Shown piece by piece: positions 44,101 to 49,335 of a DNA stretch of 49,335 nt; position 1 is the stretch's first letter; each line of letters starts with the position of its first letter. The translations under genes were made by a program, and so were the position numbers. Source of the DNA: Microbacteriaceae bacterium PS02343 (lineage in GTDB: Bacteria; Actinomycetota; Actinomycetes; Actinomycetales; Microbacteriaceae); contig JASCOA010000009.1 in assembly GCA_029959365.1 (NCBI GenBank), forward strand, positions 1-49,335. Reading direction: 5' to 3'. Under the pieces are notes generated by a model. It saw nothing but the letters and a program-made list of their open reading frames with translations. It ran no database searches and was not told where the DNA came from.

Positions 44101-46450
44101 CGGCCGCATCGTCGGTGTTCTGATGGGCGCGCAGGGCCAGCCGATACCGTTCGCCACGGTCGGCCTCGCCCAGCCCGGCGACGACAGCCTCTTCGGCCGC
44201 ATCGCCCGGGTCTTCGGCGCGCAGAACAGCGCGCAGTTGCTCGAGATCGAGACGACCACCGACGAGCAGGGGCGCTACGAGCTGCCCGCCGTCGCCGGCG
44301 GTCAGTACGCGCTCTACTCGTTCACGCCGGAGACTGGCACCACGTGGTTCGACGGCAAGCGCACCCTGGCCGAGGCCACGCGCATCCCGGTCGTCCAGGG
44401 CGGCACCGCCACCGTCGAGGTCGCGCAGCGCGAGCTCGCCGAGGGCGAGGTGCCGCGTTCGCCCATTGAGACGCTGAGCGAGGCCTTCGCCATCACGCAG
44501 CAGCCCGAGGGCGCCGCGCTGCAGGCAGGTCAAAGCGTCGCCCTTGAGGCTCGCGCCAGCGGCGTGCCGGTACCCACCGTGCAGTGGCAGCAGCGCGTCG
44601 ACGGTGACTGGGTCGAGCTCGAGGGCTCCACGGAGCCGCAGTTCCGGTTCGCCACCGATGAGCCGGGCGACTACCAGCTGCGCGCCGTCTTCACCCAGGG
44701 CGAGCAGACGCTCACGACCGATGCGGTGACCGTCACGGTTGCCGGGCCCCTCGAGGCGCCCGCCGCGGTCGACGCGCCCGCCGTGTCGTCGATCACGTCC
44801 ACGGGCGTGACGGTGGCGTGGACCGCATCCGCTCGTGCCGAGAGCTACCGTGTGCAGCTGCTCGACGCCGCCGGCGTCGAACTGCGCAGCGTCTCGACCA
44901 GCGCGCTGATCACGGCCTTCACCGGGCTGCGCCCCGAGACCGGCTACCGCGTCGCCGTGGTGGCGACCAACGCGGCGGGGGAGACTCCGGCCGCCGAGTC
45001 GCGGTCCTTCTCCACCGAGGCCGCGAAGCTGCCCGGCGCCCCGCGCGCCGTGCAGTTCGTCGACGTCGGCGCGACCAGCGCGCGCCTCACCTGGCAGGCC
45101 CCGGCGGACTCGGGCGACAGCCCCGTCACGGGCTACGTCGTCGAGCTGCGCCAGGCTGGCGAGCTCGTCGAGCGCCTCGCGCCGACCGCCACCTCGGCCC
45201 TGTTCGCTGGCCTCGCCCCCGAGACGGCGTACACGGTCACGATCGCTGCCGTTTCCGCGGCTGGTACGGGAGCGGATGCGACGGCCACCGTCACGACGCC
45301 CGCCGCGCCGCCGCTCGCCACCGTGCCCGACGCCCCGGAGCAGCCCCGCGCAGTGCTGCTGCCGAGCGGCGACGTACAGGTCGACTGGACTGCACCGGCG
45401 GAGGACGGCGGCTCGCCCGTGACCGGCTACCTGCTGCGGATCGACGTCGACGGCGTCCTGCGGCCGGCCGTCGGCACCGGGAGCACCCGGTACGTCGTGA
45501 CCGGCATCGCCTCCGGCCAGACTGTGGTCGCCTCCGTGATCGCGGTCAACGCGGTCGGCGAGAGTGAGGTCTCCTTCCCGAGCGGCCCGGTCACCCGTCC
45601 GGCGCCCATCGAGCCCACGGTGCCGAACGCACCCGCGGCCCCATCAGTCACCGCTCTGGGTGCCCGCAGCATCGGCATGACGCTGGGCATCACCGGTGGG
45701 GACGACATCACCGGGCATGTCGTCGAGGTGCTGCGCGGCGAGTCGATCGTCGCTACGGCCCGTCTCGGCGCCTCGGACAACGTGACGACCTTCGCCGACC
45801 TCGAGCCGGGCGTCCGCTACGGCGTGCGCGTCGCCGCGGTCAACGTGACGGGCCAGGGCGGGTTCTCGCCGCTGGTGTCCGTCACGACGGAGGCACTCGC
45901 GCCGGTGGACCCGGAGACTCCGGTCGAGCCGGGCACTCCGGTCACACCGTCGCCTGAGCCCCCGCAGCCTGGCACGCCGTCGCCGCAGCCGCCCATCACC
46001 GTGCAGCCCGGCGTCGCCCCGGCCACCGCTCCCAGCACCGAGCAGCTCACCGAGCAGCTGCGCGACCGCATCGAGCTCTCGCTCAGCGAGCAGCGGCAAG
46101 GGGCCGCAGTGGTGGTCGGCGGCCTGAATGCCGGCGAACGCTACAGCGCCTGGTTCTTCTCGCAGCCCACCTTCGCCGGCACGCACGCCGCCGGCGCCGA
46201 CGGGCGCATCACCGTCACGGTGCCGAAGAGCCTCGCGGCCGGCCAGCACCGCCTCGCGGTGCAGAACGCCGACGGCGCGATCGTCGGCTGGGCGCCCATC
46301 ACCATCACTGCAGCGGATGCGGGCCTCGCGAACACGGGAGCGGAGCCGGCCCCCGGCGCCCTTCTCGCGCTTGCCCTGCTGCTGCTCGGCGGTGGCTTGG
46401 TCGTGGCGGCCAGCCCGCTGCGCCGCAAGCTGGTGCCCACCCGCGGATAG
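41144..46450 (+). CDS. Large LANTG-anchored surface protein with carboxypeptidase-regulatory-like, Ig-like and fibronectin type III domains
   Basis: 1768-residue cell-wall protein. A twin-basic signal peptide (to about residue 41, AAAGA) is followed by an Ala/Glu/Pro-rich stretch, then about ten tandem beta-sandwich modules from 85 to 1105 of the carboxypeptidase-regulatory/SpaA-like type; recurring turns are DAQGRYVLATD, DADGEPVAGATVGIYPA, DENGAYRFDRLRADNYAVRV and LDTDGRFEV-like. An Ig-like domain follows at about 1114-1199, then four fibronectin type III domains to about 1585 (SPVTGYVVELRQAG, SPVTGYLLRIDVDG). A Pro-rich spacer (1587-1625), one more domain, then LANTG at 1728-1732, a hydrophobic stretch and RRK complete it. 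This is a long stalk, plausibly an adhesin. The GTG has GGGGGAAAGG upstream. Confidence 0.9.
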   Translation: MNHKITVDAARPRARRRFTTVGIALVTTAALLLTPAAAGAETVAPTPSSSEIAAPTHAPAQAEANEAAQPEAPAEVQSETPSADQTAELRDVRFTGRFVDAQGAGLENVPFALLLDQGTLDGPTEVPGISDTDGRFEVTSGVVVESLEQHGLSFDLGAGWLATDEYWRDGAPVVDGAFALGDIVASRGALLTGAVNGASSGVTVWNGSERVNSVWPQQDASGAWVWSLTVPAGEYTVQLSNGQGSYRELWWGASSSQQGASVVRVDSGATQRLDAELQLHRNVITGRMIDAQGRPAAGDVSVWGDIGSSLYTQTDAQGRYVLATDASGEVTVRFSPRHGVPQYWQDATDFERATRLTLPATGSIVHEGIDATIERGSRVSGVASIIGVEPGSARVALRSGSQTWGGNNDRHGVFSIENLPDGEYRLVLSTNSGELETDRTITVAGADVDLGTIEFALGRITGEAIAREGGWSGSVEIYRSATDTAPTAYASVQDGRYEATVLAGSYLLAWSSADGRLYYDGARSLATATPVVVTAGESVVADFSTGSAELSGSVVDADGEPVAGATVGIYPAHDQDSARREVATDENGAYRFDRLRADNYAVRVIDGGDDFQVGRWVGGDGTSQEASVFALADGASAEAGETRLTLGGAARSTVELPENASLSLYIGERRFDLAEWAQDSADYVFAGLPVGTHPVRLSWSDAVTVSVPETVTITAGAYTELPISVVAEQSLLRGVVTDAVSGEPLREARIELRVADGWTVSSVFTDSVGRYAFTALNAEPGDYDVRVTAPGYREQSLGTVTLTHGTSQQRDAQLAPGASVSGRLVDGATGQPVSGARIVLGDDWRQSATSAEDGSFEIATTRTGRQTLEVEATGTHQRLLRSIEFGDAGLRDIVVSLTSGRTVSGTVLAENNGVPLSNLPVELVDASGYHHTVWTDEAGDFTTVAVAAGDYRLAVTNERGLYVSSSSRVSVGSENITGLDVRLTLGGRIVGVLMGAQGQPIPFATVGLAQPGDDSLFGRIARVFGAQNSAQLLEIETTTDEQGRYELPAVAGGQYALYSFTPETGTTWFDGKRTLAEATRIPVVQGGTATVEVAQRELAEGEVPRSPIETLSEAFAITQQPEGAALQAGQSVALEARASGVPVPTVQWQQRVDGDWVELEGSTEPQFRFATDEPGDYQLRAVFTQGEQTLTTDAVTVTVAGPLEAPAAVDAPAVSSITSTGVTVAWTASARAESYRVQLLDAAGVELRSVSTSALITAFTGLRPETGYRVAVVATNAAGETPAAESRSFSTEAAKLPGAPRAVQFVDVGATSARLTWQAPADSGDSPVTGYVVELRQAGELVERLAPTATSALFAGLAPETAYTVTIAAVSAAGTGADATATVTTPAAPPLATVPDAPEQPRAVLLPSGDVQVDWTAPAEDGGSPVTGYLLRIDVDGVLRPAVGTGSTRYVVTGIASGQTVVASVIAVNAVGESEVSFPSGPVTRPAPIEPTVPNAPAAPSVTALGARSIGMTLGITGGDDITGHVVEVLRGESIVATARLGASDNVTTFADLEPGVRYGVRVAAVNVTGQGGFSPLVSVTTEALAPVDPETPVEPGTPVTPSPEPPQPGTPSPQPPITVQPGVAPATAPSTEQLTEQLRDRIELSLSEQRQGAAVVVGGLNAGERYSAWFFSQPTFAGTHAAGADGRITVTVPKSLAAGQHRLAVQNADGAIVGWAPITITAADAGLANTGAEPAPGALLALALLLLGGGLVVAASPLRRKLVPTRG

Positions 46451-46465
46451 CGGGCAGGTGAGCAG

Positions 46466-46499
46466 CGGGCCCCGGTCGTCTTCGGACAGCTGGGGCCCG
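46466..46499. terminator. Hairpin terminator between convergent genes
   Basis: CGGGCCCC (46466-46473) and its exact complement GGGGCCCG (46492-46499), 18-base loop with a small inner stem. Placed 15 bases after the large surface-protein stop and before the end of the NERD gene, as for a bidirectional terminator. Confidence 0.6.
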
Positions 46500-46554
46500 T
46501 CGCGTCATCGGGCGCTGCTCGGAGGGCGCGGTGCTTCGCGGCCCAGCCGGCCGA

Positions 46555-48045
46555 TCAGAACGGCAGTTGGTCGGGCAGCCTGTCGTACGGGTCGTTCGAC
46601 GGCGAGTCCGGCGTCGAACGACGACCGGCTGATGGCGAGCGCGACTCGGTGGCATGCCGTGCTGCGGCGTTCCTCGGGTCCTTCGTAGTCGCCTCTCGCT
46701 CGCGCCGCTCATCCGCTCGCTCCGCCGCGATGCGGCGCGCGGTCTCGCGCTCGATCGACCGGATCGTCGGCGCCGCCCCGCTCGCATCCTTGACCAGGGC
46801 CCGCAGCACACGGAGCACGTGCTCGCTGTGTCGGGAGCGCTCGTCGAAGGGCGGCTCGTGCTCGAGCTCGTCGAGCAGCTGCAGCAGGTCCCAGGCGGGG
46901 ATGCCGCCCGGCCAGAAGGCGCGGTCGGCGTAGCCGAGGCCGGCGTCGTCGGGCATGAGCACCACGGCGGCGGCGACGCGCTGCTTGGCGCCGGCGCGCT
47001 GCAGCTGAGCGTGCAGGGCATCCGTCGCCGCGCGGAAGTGCGCGCTCTTGAGCTCCGTCGGCCTGCCGATGTCGTGGCCGGTCGCGTTGTCGCGGCGGTA
47101 CAGCCAACGGCCCTCCGTGTAGCGGGTCACGTCGCCCTGCTCGAGCGCCTTCGCATCGAGCACCAGGATGCGCTTGCCGGTGACGATCACGCAGTCGATA
47201 TCGCCGCGGTTGCGGTCGTGGGCGCCGCGGGTCTCCGACGGCATCTGCAGCGACCAGAAGGTTGCGAAGCGGTCGAGGTGCCCGCGCTGCTGCAGCGCCT
47301 TCGCCAGGTTGCGCTCGCCCTCGCGGCCCTTGGCCACCAGGTCGGCGCGCCCCCGCATCGTCTCCAGCCCGAGGCCCGGCTCGCCGTGCCGCAGGGGCTG
47401 CTCGAGCAGCTCGACCTCCGCCAGCACGCGCGGCTCGAACCCCGTCATGCGACCGGGGCCGGATGCGCTGCTCAGCCGGTTCGCCACCCGCAGCTTCTCC
47501 GCCTCGTCGGCGGCCATCGCGGCGCGCGTGGCCTCGACGCCGTCTTCGCGCGCGGCCCATGGGCGGAGCAGCCGGAGGGTGAGGCGGAGGAGCGGGCCGA
47601 CCGCGAGAACGAGCGCGCACCAGGCGATGTGCACGGTGGTGAGCGGCTGCGGTGGGTCCGAAGCGGGCAAGCTTGATGTCAGTTCGTCGTCGAAGCGGAC
47701 TGACGTCGGGTCGAAGCTGCCTGCGCCGAGGAACCAGAGCTGCACTGAGCCGATGAGGGCGACGCCGAGCATGAGGGCGCCGTAAACGGCGACCTGATCG
47801 GCACGCAGCGCGCGTCTGGGGTCGCTCGCCAGGTTGAGCGTCCACACGACCACGTAGGTGACCCCTGCCGCCCAGGCGATGCCGAGCCAGGACCATGCGT
47901 GCCACAGCGCGAAAGCCCAGAAGGCGCAGGCGATCAGCGAGAGGGCCATGACGACGGGCCGCGTCCAGAACAGAATCCGATCGAGCACCCGCTCCCGACG
48001 ACCGGCCGATGACGTCGCGCGGCGCGCGCGGAATTGCAGTCTCAT
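46555..48045 (-). CDS. Membrane protein with a nuclease-related (NERD) domain
   Basis: 496 residues. Four hydrophobic segments lie at about 28-50, 52-71, 85-107 and 136-160. A NERD domain follows at about 238-345: KGREGERNLAKALQQRG, then GDIDCVIVTGKRILVLDAKA with acidic residues Asp282, Asp284 and Asp297 plus Lys299, matching the D...DxK-type nuclease core. The C-terminal ~100 residues are Arg/Glu-rich and probably disordered. NERD proteins are related to endonucleases, but whether this one cuts nucleic acid is unknown. ATG start with GGGGGC upstream. It is convergent to the surface-protein gene and otherwise separate from it. Confidence 0.85.
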   Translation of the reverse strand: MRLQFRARRATSSAGRRERVLDRILFWTRPVVMALSLIACAFWAFALWHAWSWLGIAWAAGVTYVVVWTLNLASDPRRALRADQVAVYGALMLGVALIGSVQLWFLGAGSFDPTSVRFDDELTSSLPASDPPQPLTTVHIAWCALVLAVGPLLRLTLRLLRPWAAREDGVEATRAAMAADEAEKLRVANRLSSASGPGRMTGFEPRVLAEVELLEQPLRHGEPGLGLETMRGRADLVAKGREGERNLAKALQQRGHLDRFATFWSLQMPSETRGAHDRNRGDIDCVIVTGKRILVLDAKALEQGDVTRYTEGRWLYRRDNATGHDIGRPTELKSAHFRAATDALHAQLQRAGAKQRVAAAVVLMPDDAGLGYADRAFWPGGIPAWDLLQLLDELEHEPPFDERSRHSEHVLRVLRALVKDASGAAPTIRSIERETARRIAAERADERREREATTKDPRNAAARHATESRSPSAGRRSTPDSPSNDPYDRLPDQLPF

Positions 48046-48109
48046 GATGCCCCCATCCGCTCCCCACCTTATTGAGCGGGGCTCGCATCCGCTCGCCCGG
48101 AGACGGCGA

Positions 48110-48141
48110 ACGCCCCGCGGCTCGGGCGAGCCGCGGGGCGT
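48110..48141. terminator. Strong hairpin terminator after the aldo/keto reductase gene
   Basis: ACGCCCCGCGGCTC (48110-48123) and exact complement GAGCCGCGGGGCGT (48128-48141) with a GGGC-type loop: a 14-bp GC-rich stem. It lies 18 bases past the minus-strand stop of the reductase and upstream of the NERD gene. A weaker inverted repeat, GAGCGG...CCGCTC, is at 48074-48094. Confidence 0.75.
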
Positions 48142-48159
48142 CGTAGGCCGTGCATCCGT

Positions 48160-49185
48160 TCAGGGGGTGATCGCGCGGTGCCGCTGGTTGATGGCGAGCT
48201 CGCCGTAGGGGTAGACCTCGGCCTGCGGGCGGCTGATGTCGGTGAGGTGCTGCAGCGTCGCGTCGTCGACCTCGAGGTCGAGGGCGGCGACGTTGGCCTG
48301 CAGCTGCTCGACGGAGCGGGCGCCGATGATGGTGCTCGTCACGCCGGGCTGGTGGTCGAGCCACGCGAGGGCGAGCTGGGCGGGGGAGCAGCCGAGGCGC
48401 TCGGCGCCCTCGCGCACCGCGTCGATGACGGCCCAGTTGCGCTCGTCGTCCTTGCGCAGCGACCAGGCCTCCATGCCGCGCTCCGGGTTCTCGCCGAGGC
48501 GGCTCGCGCCGGTCGGCGCCTCCTCGCGGCGGTACTTGCCGGTCAGCCAGCCGCCGGCCAGCGGCGACCACGGCAGCAGGCCGATGCCCTGATCGAGCAC
48601 GGCGGGCACGACCTCGTGCTCGATGCCGCGCACCAGCAGGCTGTACTGCACTTGCAGCGTGACGGGCGGCGCCCATCCGCGGTGCTCGGCCACCAGCGCG
48701 GCCTTGGTGATCTGCCAGCCGGTGTAGTTCGAGAGCCCGAAGGCGTCGATCTTGCCGGCGCTGATGGCGTCGTCGAGGAACCGCAGGGTCTCCTCGAGCG
48801 GGGTGAGGGCGTCCCAGGCGTGCACCTGGTAGAGGTCGATGCGCTCGACGCCGAGCCGCTGCAGGCTCGCGTCGAGGGCGCGCGAGAGGTGCCGACGCGA
48901 TGCTCCGTAGTCGTTGGCGTCGTCGCCCATCGGGAAGCGGCCCTTGGTGGTGATCACCAGGCGCTCGGCATCCTTCGGGTTCGCGGCGAGCCACGACCCG
49001 ATGATGCGCTCGGAGGTGCCGCGCGAGTACACGTCCGCGGTATCGAGGAAGTTGCCGCCGGCGTCGAGGTAGGCCTCGATGATGCGGTGCGAGGTGGGTT
49101 CGTCGGCCTCGTTGCCGAAGGTCATGGTGCCGAGGGTCTGTGCGGCGACGACTGCGCCGCTCTTGCCGAGAGTGCGAGAGTGCAT
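48160..49185 (-). CDS. Aldo/keto reductase
   Basis: 341-residue NADPH-dependent oxidoreductase of the aldo/keto reductase family with a TIM-barrel fold. The catalytic tetrad is complete: Asp48 and Tyr53 in FLDTADVYSRG, Lys81 in TTKGRF and His122 in YQVHAWD. GLSNYTGWQITKA and SPLAGGWLTGKYRREE are further family landmarks, and the cofactor-binding C-terminus reads STIIGARSVEQLQANVAALD. The length fits the class with large C-terminal loops. The substrate is probably an aldehyde or ketone of unknown identity. AAGGAG lies unusually close to the ATG. No functional link to neighbours seen. Confidence 0.92.
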   Translation of the reverse strand: MHSRTLGKSGAVVAAQTLGTMTFGNEADEPTSHRIIEAYLDAGGNFLDTADVYSRGTSERIIGSWLAANPKDAERLVITTKGRFPMGDDANDYGASRRHLSRALDASLQRLGVERIDLYQVHAWDALTPLEETLRFLDDAISAGKIDAFGLSNYTGWQITKAALVAEHRGWAPPVTLQVQYSLLVRGIEHEVVPAVLDQGIGLLPWSPLAGGWLTGKYRREEAPTGASRLGENPERGMEAWSLRKDDERNWAVIDAVREGAERLGCSPAQLALAWLDHQPGVTSTIIGARSVEQLQANVAALDLEVDDATLQHLTDISRPQAEVYPYGELAINQRHRAITP

Positions 49186-49259
49186 GCTCCTTGGTAACCC
49201 CGGCTCACCGGAGCCGACGAGACGCCGGGGCTTCGTTCAGCTGGTGAACGGACGAGGCA

Positions 49260-49335
49260 CCCCCCCCCCCGCCGGGGGGGGGGGGGGGGGGGGGGGTTGG
49301 GCGTTGTTTTTGGGGGGGCGCGGGGGGCCCGCGGG
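49260..49335. other. Low-complexity homopolymer tail, probable sequencing or assembly artefact
   Basis: An 11-base C run begins at 49260, then GCC, then an uninterrupted G run of more than 20 bases, then T- and G-rich sequence to the end. Nothing comparable occurs elsewhere in the window. It resembles poly-G dark-cycle calls or a collapsed contig end rather than natural sequence. Confidence 0.8.

Overview
The window is high-GC DNA (roughly 70% by eye) from an actinobacterium, most likely a member of the Microbacteriaceae; genus not determined. Supporting signs are a mycobacterial LpdA-type quinone dehydrogenase without a redox disulfide, a fused RfbC-RfbD rhamnose enzyme, LANTG-type cell-wall sorting signals, several apparently leaderless genes, and GTGA/ATGA-overlapped operons. 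The last ~75 bases are homopolymer junk typical of a contig end.

Layout. (1) 40-4156: a phosphohexomutase and a purine nucleoside phosphorylase (minus strand), divergent from the LpdA-like flavoprotein. (2) 4239-11965: an XRE-cupin regulator, then a six-gene set: prolidase-like amidohydrolase, oligopeptide-type ABC importer (lipoprotein, two permeases, one double ATPase) and a RidA protein. This reads as an uptake-and-hydrolysis pathway for a peptide-like or N-acyl compound of unknown identity. (3) 12062-15348: the dTDP-L-rhamnose operon (rfbA, rfbB, rfbC-D fusion). (4) 15647-20638: two paralogous LuxR-type regulators flanking two lipoproteins and a small membrane protein. (5) 20648-40191: a large exopolysaccharide/capsule locus: UDP-glucose dehydrogenase, tyrosine autokinase/chain-length regulator, cognate low-molecular-weight tyrosine phosphatase, an anchored six-cysteine secreted protein, initiating sugar-phosphate transferase, nitroreductase, flippase, O-antigen ligase/polymerase, a pyruvyltransferase-glycosyltransferase fusion, four more glycosyltransferases, a second pyruvyltransferase and a DUF4012 protein. 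(6) 40400-46450: a small LANTG surface protein and a 1768-residue LANTG stalk protein with carboxypeptidase-regulatory-like, Ig-like and fibronectin type III modules. (7) 46555-49185: a NERD-domain membrane protein and an aldo/keto reductase.

How it fits together. The phosphohexomutase can supply hexose-1-phosphates; RfbABCD make dTDP-rhamnose and Ugd makes UDP-glucuronate. The phosphotransferase starts the repeat unit on the lipid carrier, the glycosyltransferases extend it, the pyruvyltransferases can add ketal pyruvate, and the flippase, ligase/polymerase and kinase/phosphatase pair export, polymerise and regulate it. The DUF4012 and LANTG proteins would share the same envelope.

The least explained items are the over-represented octamer GCGGATGC, nearly absent from the glycosyltransferase and surface-protein part of the window; a 63-base intergenic hairpin at 4949-5011; the six-cysteine protein inside the kinase/phosphatase operon; the paralogous LuxR pair around the lipoproteins; and the pyruvyltransferase-glycosyltransferase fusion. 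No tRNA, rRNA, CRISPR array, insertion sequence or phage gene was seen.
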